Source of the DNA: Bacteroidota bacterium
Lineage (GTDB): Bacteria > Bacteroidota > Bacteroidia > Chitinophagales > LD1
Length of the DNA: 15,928 bases
Assembly: GCA_947457525.1 (NCBI GenBank)
Contig: CANGXE010000006.1
Span: 1-15,928, forward strand
Reading direction: 5' to 3'
A model generated the notes under the pieces. It was not told the origin of the DNA. It was given only the letters and a program-made list of their open reading frames with translations, and ran no database searches. Shown in pieces: positions 6,870 through 15,561 of the stretch. Position 1 is the stretch's first letter, and each line of letters starts with the position of its first letter. Made by a program: the position numbers and the translations under genes.

Positions 6870-8282
6870 TTAAGCCCAAGTCACGTGATGACGTTGTGCT
6901 TCTTTTAAGTAAGGATCATTTTCTGGAACAAGATTTCTCTTCGCAAGGTTCATGAAAAACATGAATAAAAATGCTCCCAAAAATCCGATGAATACTAAAA
7001 TTTCTGCTAACCCTATACCCGCAAAATTATTGGGTGCATCTGCTACGTGGTGTTCTGCTGCTCCATGCTCACCATGAGTTGCTTCAACAGCATGTGCATC
7101 TTGTGTAGTGGCAACATCGGTAGCAGTGTGATTACCAGTATGTTCTTTAGCTTCAGCAAACAACACTATTTCTCCTTTCTCTGTTAGAGCTGCGTTACCT
7201 TCGTGGCCACCAGCGTGGTGTCCATGTTTGGCACTATTCCAATTTGGCTCAACTGAAGTGTAGTTAAAGAAATCTACATAGTGACCAAAAATTAACAATA
7301 CAGCACCAAAACTTATCATTCTAAAATTACGCTTTGCTTCTCTTCTGATTAGGAAAAACAATGGGAACAAGAAGTTGATGATTAGGGCACCGAAAATGGT
7401 AACCTTGAAGTAGGGTTCGTTGAAACGTTTAACCCAAAAGTTGGTGTCCTCCGGTATGTTAGCATACCATTGCAACATGAACTGAGAAAACCATAGGTAA
7501 GTCCAGAATATTGAAAATCCAAACAAGAATTTACCTAAGTCATGGATATGGTTTTCATTAACTTGAGCCAAGTAACCTTGAGATTTCAAGAAAAGTACTA
7601 ATAAAATTGACATTGCCCAAGCTGCACAGCCGTAACTAGCAAAGTTGTACCAACCGAACAAAGTAGAGAACCAATGTGGATCTAAACTCATAATCATATC
7701 CCAACTTACTGCTGATTCAGTTACTGCAAATACTACGATAAATGCGGCAGCCCAAAGCTTAGATTTCTTGTATGTTGCAGGATTTGTCTGATCTGCTTGA
7801 GCAAAAAATTTATCAAAGCTAACAGAGAAGAAAAACCATAAAACTGCGTAAGCTACAACGCGACTCACCCAAAAGATTGAACCAAAGTAAATGATTTTAG
7901 TTGAGTATTTCGGAATTCCAGCGCCTTCATGAACAATATGCTTAGCATGGTCATACAAAGGATGAATATCTAATAAGCCTGCTACTAAAATCAACACTAA
8001 TAAAGTTCCACCTACACGTACCCAAGCTGACATAGAAATAAACACTCTTTTCAGTAACGTTTGCCATCCACCATAAGCCAACTGAGTAGCAGCAACAACA
8101 AACAAACCAAACAATGCGATACCACTAAAGAAGTAGGCATTTGTCAGTAAGTTAGTCCAAAAACGGGCGTGATGATTTTCTGGATGTAGAAAAAATACCG
8201 CAACAAGTCCTAACAGTCCTGCTAACATCATATAGATGAGCGGTTTTTTTATCTTATCGGTAAATTCAAATTTCTCAGTCAT
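6870..8282 (-). CDS. actF: Alternative complex III membrane subunit ActF (NrfD/PsrC-like, second quinone-type subunit)
   Basis: ActF is the second large polytopic subunit of alternative complex III, a quinol:cytochrome c (or direct oxidase) oxidoreductase unrelated to the bc1 complex. The 470-residue protein has about ten hydrophobic segments. Its ActF-type block is SWDMIMSLDPHWFSTLFGWY (193-212), preceded by VTES (187-190). FSQFMLQWYANIPEDTNFW (265-283) is also typical. The last extramembrane loop (about 346-415) is expanded and holds 11 His along with many Ala, Gly and Glu, before a final helix (421-445). It lies between actE (32 nt) and coxB (40 nt). An AT-rich leader before the ATG resembles that of coxD. 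In the family ActF and ActC are related; which one carries the functional quinol site cannot be settled here, but ActC is the usual candidate. Confidence 0.94.
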   Translation of the reverse strand: MTEKFEFTDKIKKPLIYMMLAGLLGLVAVFFLHPENHHARFWTNLLTNAYFFSGIALFGLFVVAATQLAYGGWQTLLKRVFISMSAWVRVGGTLLVLILVAGLLDIHPLYDHAKHIVHEGAGIPKYSTKIIYFGSIFWVSRVVAYAVLWFFFSVSFDKFFAQADQTNPATYKKSKLWAAAFIVVFAVTESAVSWDMIMSLDPHWFSTLFGWYNFASYGCAAWAMSILLVLFLKSQGYLAQVNENHIHDLGKFLFGFSIFWTYLWFSQFMLQWYANIPEDTNFWVKRFNEPYFKVTIFGALIINFLFPLFFLIRREAKRNFRMISFGAVLLIFGHYVDFFNYTSVEPNWNSAKHGHHAGGHEGNAALTEKGEIVLFAEAKEHTGNHTATDVATTQDAHAVEATHGEHGAAEHHVADAPNNFAGIGLAEILVFIGFLGAFLFMFFMNLAKRNLVPENDPYLKEAQRHHVTWA

Positions 8283-8314
8283 TGTATATAGTTATTATAT
8301 CAGTTCTTAATTAA

Positions 8315-9001
8315 TTACTTCTTTTCAGTTACTTCCGCAACAGGGGCTGAACCATCAACACCGGCCATTTTTTTAATGTATTGGATTACTTGCCATCTTT
8401 CATTTACAGACATTTGAAATCCGTAACCACCCATTTGTCCTTTACCGTAGCTTACGCTATAGAAAATATTTCCATCATTGATTTGTTTCAAACGCTCAGA
8501 ATACTTTGGCGGACGTGCTGTATAAGGACCATCAGAGCCATCCGGCAACTCTACGATTTGCCCGTTGCCATCACCTTTCTCTCCATGGCATACCTTACAA
8601 TTAATTTCATACAATCGTTTTCCCTCGGTTAAATTAGCTTCTGTAGCTTCTAATGGATTTTTTATGCTTATTGCCGCTTTATCATACTCCTCTTGCCATT
8701 TCGCCATATCGTGCGTAAAATGGTTCTTAGCCATGTAACCCATTAAAAATTCAGCGTTAGTTTTCACTTTATCATCGTTGGGAATCCATCCGCGAGGTAT
8801 GGTACCTTTTACCGGTAGCAATGCGCTCATGTTATGTCCCTCCGGATTTTTCACTTCACTAGTGGCATAAGTTTCATAGGCATTGCTGTAAGTCATGTCG
8901 GGCATATAAATAGTTCCCGGCTTTTTTACATCACTGCCACAAGCTGCCATAATCAAGGCAACCGCTGCTACAGGGATTAGTCTAATCGTTTTCATTTTCA
9001 T
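8315..9001 (-). CDS. actE: Alternative complex III subunit ActE, monoheme cytochrome c lipoprotein
   Basis: ActE is a membrane-anchored monoheme cytochrome c on the extracytoplasmic face of the complex. The 228-residue protein opens with a lipoprotein signal (MKMKTIRLIPVAAVALIMAAC) whose lipobox Cys is residue 21. The heme site is CKVCH (135-139), in GKRLYEINCKVCHGEKGDGNG-like cytochrome c context. The distal ligand is probably Met190 (GKGQMGGYGF), with Met197 as an alternative. I chose the ATG at 8999-9001. The longer frame to 9046 would start at TTG, overlap actD and add 15 polar residues that spoil the signal peptide. From the ATG the gap to actD is 28 nt, in line with its neighbours. A second ATG two codons later (8993-8995) is also possible. 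Confidence 0.93.
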   Translation of the reverse strand: MKMKTIRLIPVAAVALIMAACGSDVKKPGTIYMPDMTYSNAYETYATSEVKNPEGHNMSALLPVKGTIPRGWIPNDDKVKTNAEFLMGYMAKNHFTHDMAKWQEEYDKAAISIKNPLEATEANLTEGKRLYEINCKVCHGEKGDGNGQIVELPDGSDGPYTARPPKYSERLKQINDGNIFYSVSYGKGQMGGYGFQMSVNERWQVIQYIKKMAGVDGSAPVAEVTEKK

Positions 9002-9029
9002 CTTAAATAGCTCTAAGTTTCTTTTATAA

Positions 9030-9566
9030 TTATTCGCCTTCAGCAAATGTTTTGTCCTTAACTTCTACTGCGCCTTCTGCGGTGCAAAGACTTTTAATTT
9101 CGTTTAACTCTGAATCAGAGAGTTTATCTGCTTCGAAAATCAAAGCAAAACGATCATCAGTAGTACGTGTATCAAAAATACGTGGCACTCTACCTGGCCA
9201 TAGTTTGTTACGTACCAAGTAAGTCAAAGTCATACCCCACGCTGCGAACAATACAGTCATCTCAAATGTAATAGGGATGAAAGATGGGAGTGGCCAATAT
9301 GGTTTACCACCAAAGTCAATTGGATAATTGGTAGTCATTACCCAACTCATAAAAGTAAGTGCTAGCGTTGTACCCGTTGCCCCAAACATAAAACCAGCTG
9401 TATGCAAACGAGTATCACGAAGACCAAGAGCCTCATCTAATCCGTGAACCGGAAATGGGGTTAAACTGTCATAGATAGTTATCCCTTTGTGGCGTATGTG
9501 CTCAATGGCATGAAGATAAACTTCTTCATGATCCCAAAGCCCGACTATAAATTTGTTATTTGCCAT
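9030..9566 (-). CDS. actD: Alternative complex III subunit ActD (DUF3341)
   Basis: ActD is a small structural membrane subunit without a cofactor. The 178-residue protein begins with a soluble portion (FIVGLWDHEEVYLHAIEHIR, 6-25, then KGITIYDSLTPFPVHGLDEA). It then has a hairpin of two hydrophobic segments (about 52-77 and 96-118) joined by a Pro-rich loop, GGKPYWPLPSFIP. The DUF3341 features are the FPVHGLD and FGGKP blocks and the segment RIFDTRTTDDRFAL (149-162). It sits between actC (28 nt) and actE (28 nt), its standard place in act operons. The ATG at 9564-9566 is unambiguous, and the stop precedes the chosen actE start. Confidence 0.93.
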   Translation of the reverse strand: MANNKFIVGLWDHEEVYLHAIEHIRHKGITIYDSLTPFPVHGLDEALGLRDTRLHTAGFMFGATGTTLALTFMSWVMTTNYPIDFGGKPYWPLPSFIPITFEMTVLFAAWGMTLTYLVRNKLWPGRVPRIFDTRTTDDRFALIFEADKLSDSELNEIKSLCTAEGAVEVKDKTFAEGE

Positions 9567-9594
9567 TTTATATGTAATTCGTTAGGTCTAATAA

Positions 9595-11034
9595 TTATTT
9601 TGAATATTTATCCATAGCTCCTCTCAACACAAAACCTCCGTGAGTTGCACCTTCTGCTTTTGCTCTTTCTGCTTTAGCGGCTTCTGATGAAGTACGGAAG
9701 ATTGCTTTCACCTCTGCAATAGCGATAACCGGGAAGAAACGACTGAACAACAAGAACAAGAACAAGAACACGCTGATTGAACCTAAATAGATACCTAAGT
9801 CTACCCATGTTGGTGAAAAATATGCCCAGCTAGATACTAAATAGTCATCGGCCAATGAGGTAACAATAATTACAAATCGCTCAAACCACATACCGATATT
9901 TACGAAGATGGAAAGGATAAATGTTACCCATAGATTTCTTCGCATGCTCTTGAACCAATAGAATTGCGGAGACACCACGTTGCAGAACATCATGATGAAA
10001 TAAGCCCAAAGGTATTTACCTAATATACGATTGTAGAATGCAAACTGCTCATACAATGCTCCTGAATACCAAGCGATGAATAACTCAGTCAAGTAAGCAA
10101 TACCCACGATAGAACCAGTCAATACAATGATTTTATTCATTGATTCTATATGGTTCACTGTAATATAATCTTCAAGATTAAACAGTTTTCTTACAATCAA
10201 CATCAACGTTTCCACCATAGCGAAACCGGAGAAAATCGCACCAGCCACGAAGTATGGAGGGAAGATGGTCGTGTGCCAACCCGGAATAACTGATGTAGCA
10301 AAGTCAAAAGATACGATAGTGTGTACTGAAAGTACGAGTGGAGTAGAAAGACCAGCCAAAATCAAAGACAATGACTCAAAACGTTGCCATTGTTTAGCCG
10401 AACCTTGCCATCCGAAAGAAGCGATATTGTACAATTTTTTTCTCAACTTACCTTTAGAACGATCGCGAATAGTCGCAAAATCCGGCATCAAACCAGAATA
10501 CCAAAACAATAACGATACAGAGAAATAAGTCGAAATCGCAAACACGTCCCAAAGTAAAGGTGAGTTAAAGTTTACCCAAAGTGGACCTCTTGTATTAGGA
10601 ATAGGGAAGATAAAAGGAGCATCCCATACGCGACCCATGTGGAAGATGGGGAACATACCTGCACAGATAACGGCAAAAATTGTCATCGCCTCAGCTGCGC
10701 GATTGATACCTGTTCTATAACGTTGACGGAATAATAACAAGATAGCAGAAATCAAGGTACCTGCGTGACCAATACCAATCCACCATACGAAGTTGGTAAT
10801 ATCCCATGCCCAACCAATCGTCTTGTTCAATCCCCATGTTCCGATACCGAACCAAACGGTCCAGGCCAAACAGAATACAAAGAATAATGAACCGGCACCG
10901 GTTAATAAAACCATAATCCACCACATGGTAGAGTTACGTTCGGTTGGAGCTACTAGATCGTCAGTAATCTTAGTGTATGTTTTATCTAATCCATTGATTA
11001 GCGGCTCCCGGAATTCTGATTCGTATGCGTGCAT
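9595..11034 (-). CDS. actC: Alternative complex III quinol-oxidising membrane subunit ActC (NrfD/PsrC family)
   Basis: ActC belongs to the NrfD/PsrC polysulfide-reductase membrane family and is expected to bind and oxidise menaquinol close to the ActB iron-sulfur domain. The 479-residue protein has about ten hydrophobic segments. Notable blocks are WWIGIGHAGTLISAILL (84-100), FPIFHMGRVWDAPF (128-141) and NSPLLWDVFAISTYF (157-171). From family knowledge, His132 and Asp163 are the likely quinol-site residues; that is inference by alignment in the head. NPKR-type basic loops and an Ala/Lys/Glu-rich cytoplasmic tail (448-465) complete it. The ATG is clear. Gaps are 43 nt to actB and 28 nt to actD. 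A short AACAAG-type repetition near 9750-9770 simply encodes a Phe/Leu helix. Confidence 0.96.
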   Translation of the reverse strand: MHAYESEFREPLINGLDKTYTKITDDLVAPTERNSTMWWIMVLLTGAGSLFFVFCLAWTVWFGIGTWGLNKTIGWAWDITNFVWWIGIGHAGTLISAILLLFRQRYRTGINRAAEAMTIFAVICAGMFPIFHMGRVWDAPFIFPIPNTRGPLWVNFNSPLLWDVFAISTYFSVSLLFWYSGLMPDFATIRDRSKGKLRKKLYNIASFGWQGSAKQWQRFESLSLILAGLSTPLVLSVHTIVSFDFATSVIPGWHTTIFPPYFVAGAIFSGFAMVETLMLIVRKLFNLEDYITVNHIESMNKIIVLTGSIVGIAYLTELFIAWYSGALYEQFAFYNRILGKYLWAYFIMMFCNVVSPQFYWFKSMRRNLWVTFILSIFVNIGMWFERFVIIVTSLADDYLVSSWAYFSPTWVDLGIYLGSISVFLFLFLLFSRFFPVIAIAEVKAIFRTSSEAAKAERAKAEGATHGGFVLRGAMDKYSK

Positions 11035-11077
11035 TGCTTATAAGTTATCTGTTAAATAGAATACTGTCTAGTTAAAA

Positions 11078-14000
11078 TTATGATTCGTGATAGTAGTCAA
11101 TGATTTCGTATTGTTTAGTCTCTTCGCGGTTTCGTACTTGAGTTAAGTAAACAACGTTTGGCATAGTGTGAATTTCTTCGATTACACCAAAGGTACGTTT
11201 ATCTTCAAATGCTTTAAGCACTTCGCTGTTCTTATCATTTCTATCACCAAAGATGATGGCTCCTGTTGCGCAAGCTGTTTGACAAGCTGTAGTAGCTTCA
11301 CCATCACCTAACACTCTGTTTTCTTTCTTAGCTTCAAGTTTAGCTGATTGTAAACGCTGAACACAGAAAGAACATTTCTCCATAACACCTCTTGAACGAA
11401 CTGTAACGTCAGGGTTTAACACCATGCGGGTAAGTGGCTCATGTAAACCTAGAGTTTCAGAAGCTACATTTTGGTCGTTGCTTGTACCATATTGTTTATC
11501 AAAAGCATCTGCTTGTTGGTAATCATACCAGTTAAAGCGTCTTACTTTATATGGACAGTTGTTAGCGCAGTAACGAGTACCGATACAACGGTTGTAAGCC
11601 ATTTGGTTCAAACCTTCATTGCTGTGGTTAGTTGCTGCCACAGGACATACGTTTTCGCAAGGGGCATTGTCGCAGTGTTGACATAGCATAGGTTGAAAAA
11701 CCACATCCGGATTTTCTACAGTTCCGGTATAGTAGCGGTCAATACGCAACCAGTGCATCTCACGAGCACGGATAACTTGGTCTTTACCTACAATTGGTAC
11801 GTTATTTTCAATGTTACAAGCTACAACACAAGCACCACAACCATCGCAAGAGTTTAAGTCAATGGCCATTGTCCAACGATGACCCGGACGTTTGTGCTCA
11901 TAGTAAAGTGTCACCATCTCCTCCATGATAGCCGCACGGTCTTCATTTCCTGCAGTATCATTTTTCTTGTATTCGTTAAGCGTGGTTTCTTTAACTAGTT
12001 TACGTGTTTTAATACCACCCAAATCTTGTAAGGTAATATTGAAGTGAGTTTGTGTAATAGCTACCAATGCAGTTTTGTCTGTTTTGGTTAAAGTTGCTGT
12101 GGCCACATTAGTGAAATTATCACCGCTTTTACCTAACAAACCGTAAACATTTTTACCTACACTCAATTCGCTATGTGCTACAACCTCGCGACCATAACCC
12201 ACAGCTACTGCTAATGTTCCTTCTGGAGTTCCCGGCACACCCACCACTGGTAATTCAACCGATTTTCCGTTTACGGTCAATTTACCTACTGCATAGCGTT
12301 TTTCTTTAAAATCAGGATCAATATTGTATCCGTTTTTGGCATACCAAACTGGACTAACCATAATGTAGTTATCCCAAGTGATTTTAGAAACCGGATCGGG
12401 TAACTCTTGTAAGTACGGATTATCACTCCAAAACCCATCACCCACGGCAATTGATTCATAGAATTTAACTTGCAAAGCACCCAAACCTGCTGCGGTTGCA
12501 GCTAATTCACTTGCGGCTGTACTTGCCGCTGCTCCATTGAATGAAAGTGTAGCTGCATTTCCTGCCACTACTACTTCACCATCGTGAACAATGTTATCCC
12601 AGAAAGCCCAAAATCCAACATATTTAGATTGCTTACCGTAGATATTAGCTTCCCAATACTTTTGAATGTATTCGTAGTAATCTGCAGGTTTTCCTGCCCA
12701 TTTCAATAATGTTTCTTGAACTGGACGAGTATCAAATAATTTAGAAATGGTAGGTTGAGTGGTATTGAAAATACCTGCTTTAGGCTCTGCATCGTTCCAA
12801 CTTTCTAACCAATGGTTATCCGGACAAACATACTGCGCTGCTACTGCTGTTTCGTCAACACGATTGGCGAAAGAAACAGAAAGTTCTGCTTTTTTGATAG
12901 CCTCTGCTAAACCGGCTACTGGTGAACTGTAAACCGGATTTGTGTCTAGAAAAAATACCGCTTTGTAAGTACCTGCGTTTAGTCCTTCAACTAAAGTAGT
13001 TAATGCTTTATCAGAGCCTTGTTTTAAATTATATGGACGATCCCATGTTAATGTAGTACCATAGTTTCCTAATGCTTGGTTGATGGCATTAGCTAGAACT
13101 TGTGCATTCGTATCATTTGATCCAACCGCAACTAGTGAATTTCCGGCACCTGCTGCTTTCAACTCCTCAGCTACTTTACCCACTTTGGCATTTTTAGCTG
13201 AACCACCGGCTACGATTACTGAGTATAAATCAATAAGTGCATTTAGCTCTTCTGATGGTTTTACCGCAATTCTTGTATCTGCTTTGAACCCGGTAATAGT
13301 TGGAACTGCCTCAATTTGAATGTGTCGGCTCATTTCCCTCTTTTCGCTGTTTACTTTGCGATTTGACGCATAGTCACCGGCAAATTCTGTCGGAGAAATC
13401 CAAGTACCTAAAAAGTCTGCACCAACGCCAACAATTACCTTTGCTTTCGCAAAATTGTACGAAGGGATGCCTCTTTTACCAAAAGTTTTCTCGTTGGCAT
13501 CTAATATACCAGAGTAAGAAACTGCATCATACACTATATGTTCTGTAGTGGGATAAGCAGATTTAAAATCGCTGATTACACTCAGTGTAGATGGAGAAAT
13601 AATAGTGTTAGAGAAAAGAGCAATTTTACCTCCGGAGGCAGCAATTGTTTTTAGCTTTATTCCAATTTCATTATCCGCTTGTTCCCAAGTAATATTTTCT
13701 TTTGCACGCTTCGGATTTCTAAATCGGGCACCATCATATAAACTCAATACAGAAGCTTGTGCACGTGCACTTGTTCCAGTCTTGGTTACAGAGGATTGTT
13801 TATTGGCTTCAATTTTGATGGGGCGACCTTCTCTTGTTTTCACTAAAACAGCTCCAAAATCACCGCCTTGGTAGAATGCTGACGCATAATAATTGGCAAT
13901 TCCCGGTACAATCTCTTCCGGACGCCAGATATATGGAATAGACTTACGAACCGGCATCTCGCAACTTGCCGCTACAGCTGCTGCTGTTACACTAAAACCA

Positions 14001-14164
14001 AGCATTTTAAGGAAATCGCGTCTGTTTGATTTCCCTGTGCTGATAGGTTCTGTGATAGAACTTAAAACAGGCAATTCGTCAACAAATTCCTTTTGAGCAA
14101 CGGAACGAAAACCTTCCAATTGTTCTTTTTCTTCTATCCCTTTCCAATATGTTTTATCTGACAT
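11078..14164 (-). CDS. actB: Alternative complex III iron-sulfur subunit ActB (molybdopterin-oxidoreductase-like plus ferredoxin domains)
   Basis: ActB wires quinol oxidation to the hemes. The 1028 residues combine an N-terminal part resembling molybdopterin oxidoreductases (about 75-740) with a C-terminal multi-cluster ferredoxin domain (about 755-1028). Cluster Cys are 773, 776, 779, 783; 828, 831, 836, 840; 860, 866, 870; and 931, 934, 961, 965. These 15 ligands fit three [4Fe-4S] and one [3Fe-4S] cluster, the incomplete set being CIGTRYCANNC (860-870). The Mo-like part shows no obvious Mo-ligand or N-terminal FeS motif, as expected for ActB. Export is marked by a twin-arginine signal (SNRRDFLKMLGF, 46-57) preceded by a 45-residue N-region. 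It ends in AVAASC, a lipobox-like site at Cys68. An Ala/Ser-rich patch lies at 536-562. Gaps are 45 nt to actA and 43 nt to actC. Confidence 0.97.
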   Translation of the reverse strand: MSDKTYWKGIEEKEQLEGFRSVAQKEFVDELPVLSSITEPISTGKSNRRDFLKMLGFSVTAAAVAASCEMPVRKSIPYIWRPEEIVPGIANYYASAFYQGGDFGAVLVKTREGRPIKIEANKQSSVTKTGTSARAQASVLSLYDGARFRNPKRAKENITWEQADNEIGIKLKTIAASGGKIALFSNTIISPSTLSVISDFKSAYPTTEHIVYDAVSYSGILDANEKTFGKRGIPSYNFAKAKVIVGVGADFLGTWISPTEFAGDYASNRKVNSEKREMSRHIQIEAVPTITGFKADTRIAVKPSEELNALIDLYSVIVAGGSAKNAKVGKVAEELKAAGAGNSLVAVGSNDTNAQVLANAINQALGNYGTTLTWDRPYNLKQGSDKALTTLVEGLNAGTYKAVFFLDTNPVYSSPVAGLAEAIKKAELSVSFANRVDETAVAAQYVCPDNHWLESWNDAEPKAGIFNTTQPTISKLFDTRPVQETLLKWAGKPADYYEYIQKYWEANIYGKQSKYVGFWAFWDNIVHDGEVVVAGNAATLSFNGAAASTAASELAATAAGLGALQVKFYESIAVGDGFWSDNPYLQELPDPVSKITWDNYIMVSPVWYAKNGYNIDPDFKEKRYAVGKLTVNGKSVELPVVGVPGTPEGTLAVAVGYGREVVAHSELSVGKNVYGLLGKSGDNFTNVATATLTKTDKTALVAITQTHFNITLQDLGGIKTRKLVKETTLNEYKKNDTAGNEDRAAIMEEMVTLYYEHKRPGHRWTMAIDLNSCDGCGACVVACNIENNVPIVGKDQVIRAREMHWLRIDRYYTGTVENPDVVFQPMLCQHCDNAPCENVCPVAATNHSNEGLNQMAYNRCIGTRYCANNCPYKVRRFNWYDYQQADAFDKQYGTSNDQNVASETLGLHEPLTRMVLNPDVTVRSRGVMEKCSFCVQRLQSAKLEAKKENRVLGDGEATTACQTACATGAIIFGDRNDKNSEVLKAFEDKRTFGVIEEIHTMPNVVYLTQVRNREETKQYEIIDYYHES

Positions 14165-14209
14165 TTGTATAATATTATTCGTTTTAGAAAGCTTTTCTGT
14201 CTTTAAAGA

Positions 14210-15490
14210 TTAATAGTGACAACGCTGACACTCTGTTCCACCAATAGTTTCTACAGTTACTTTGCTGATTTTCTTTTCTTTCAACTCATCGTGCAGAGTT
14301 TGGAAAGAGGAGTAGTAATTATTTGAAGCAAATTGAACTTCTGTTTGACGATGGCAGTTAATACACCAACCCATTGACAATGGAGAATATTGATAAACTT
14401 CTTCCATAGTTTCGATTGGTCCGTGGCAAGTTTGACATTGTACTTTACCTGCATTTACGTGTTGAGCGTGATTAAAATAAACGTGGTCAGGTAAATTGTG
14501 GATTCTCACCCACTCTACCGGCTTTGGCTCGTTCGCATAAGTCTGAGTAGCCGGATCCCAGCCCACAGCAGCATATATTTTTGCAATCTCTTCTGTGCCA
14601 TATTTCGGGCCTTTAGAGATATTTTTGTGGCAATTCATACAAGTGTTCACAGAAGGGATGTTGGAGTGCTTTCCTTTATTAGCTGTGCTGTGGCAATATT
14701 GACACTCAATTTTATGTTTTCCGGCATGTAAAGCGTGAGAATATTTAATTGGTTGAGTTGGTTGGTAGCCTTGTTGACGACCTAAATGTACACCCCAATC
14801 TACTGACTTATAACCTAGGAAAACTAAACCAATCAATACAAACGCTACCACCCATTTTGTTCTCTTATAGAATGGCGTTTTGTGTTCAACTATTGCTTCA
14901 CCTTTACTTTCTGCAACAATTTTATCCAACTTATTGGTTACACCAATTAAAATAGCAACAAGTATCAACAAGAAGAACACAAAGAAGTACATTGCAGAAC
15001 TTGGACTCTCACTTTTTGGTGCATCGCTACCTACACCTGCTGCCGGAGTTGCCGCTGCTGCTGCCGGAGCAAAAGCATCCGGATTTTCTACATAAAGCAA
15101 CATATTGTCGATAGCCTCATCGCTTAGAGAAGCGAACACATTCATCTCTGACGGACGGCTTGCAGCCATGTCTACAGCGTATTTGTAGCCAGAACCAGAT
15201 GCGTCTTTCCAATTCTTTATCCAAACATAAAGCCACTGCTTACCGGTCTTGCCTTTGTATTCACCGGCACCTTCCCAACGAGCGGTTACGCCCATTAAAG
15301 CAGGACCAGTTCCATCAGCTTTCGGATTATGGCAAGCAGCACAATTGCCTTTAAATAAATTTTTTCCCTCTGTCCATTTACCCTTGTCTACTTCAGCGTG
15401 AGCGAAGAAAACACTCATGCTTAACATAGCGGTTAACCAAGTGGCTAGGGTAATTTTTTTGGATGTGTTTAGTATATAGTCTAGTTTCAT
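14210..15490 (-). CDS. actA: Alternative complex III multiheme cytochrome c ActA with N-terminal monoheme domain
   Basis: ActA is the multiheme electron-exit subunit of alternative complex III. The 426-residue product has a signal peptide (1-32, cleavage likely after AHA). A monoheme cytochrome c domain follows (about 33-138; CAACH at 50-54, Met116 a plausible distal ligand), then an Ala/Pro linker (139-160) and two hydrophobic segments (167-187 and 212-229). Last is the usual pentaheme part, with CQYCH (263-267), CMNCH (284-288), CQTCH (352-356), CINCH (376-380) and CQRCH (421-425), one residue from the C-terminus. That makes six heme sites where the pentaheme core has five. The ATG at 15488-15490 was chosen because it gives a clean signal peptide. 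The frame extends upstream to 15652 without ATG support for a leader, and an ATG at 15506-15508 adds six residues. It is the first gene of the operon. Confidence 0.95.
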   Translation of the reverse strand: MKLDYILNTSKKITLATWLTAMLSMSVFFAHAEVDKGKWTEGKNLFKGNCAACHNPKADGTGPALMGVTARWEGAGEYKGKTGKQWLYVWIKNWKDASGSGYKYAVDMAASRPSEMNVFASLSDEAIDNMLLYVENPDAFAPAAAAATPAAGVGSDAPKSESPSSAMYFFVFFLLILVAILIGVTNKLDKIVAESKGEAIVEHKTPFYKRTKWVVAFVLIGLVFLGYKSVDWGVHLGRQQGYQPTQPIKYSHALHAGKHKIECQYCHSTANKGKHSNIPSVNTCMNCHKNISKGPKYGTEEIAKIYAAVGWDPATQTYANEPKPVEWVRIHNLPDHVYFNHAQHVNAGKVQCQTCHGPIETMEEVYQYSPLSMGWCINCHRQTEVQFASNNYYSSFQTLHDELKEKKISKVTVETIGGTECQRCHY

Positions 15491-15530
15491 TATGACTTGA
15501 ATTGTCATGGAATTGTAAAAAAATGCGAGG

Positions 15531-15561
15531 CAAATATGTGTACGCAGGTTGAAATAACCAA
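15531..15561 (-). promoter_or_regulatory. Candidate Bacteroidota-type promoter for the act-cox operon
   Basis: On the minus strand a TTG (15561-15559) lies 20 nt upstream of CATATTTG (15538-15531). The latter matches the Bacteroidota -7 consensus TAnnTTTG at all but one fixed position. Transcription would start near 15524 and leave a leader of about 33 nt before the actA ATG. Only this CAAA-containing site in the region gives both elements at suitable spacing. The match is imperfect and the DNA AT-rich, so this is a candidate only. Confidence 0.35.

Noticed and set aside
9002..9046. Longer actE frame overlapping actD
   Set aside because: The first codon would be TTG, it overlaps the end of actD, and it puts 15 polar residues before a good lipoprotein signal that starts at the ATG at 9001.
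9746..9773. Short tandem AACAAG-type repeat
   Set aside because: It encodes an alternating Phe/Leu stretch of an ActC helix and is explained by codon use.
11903..13940. ActB as an active molybdenum enzyme
   Set aside because: Neither the N-terminal cluster Cys motif nor a Mo-ligand Cys/Ser/Sec context is apparent, and the operon context is alternative complex III, where this domain holds no molybdopterin.
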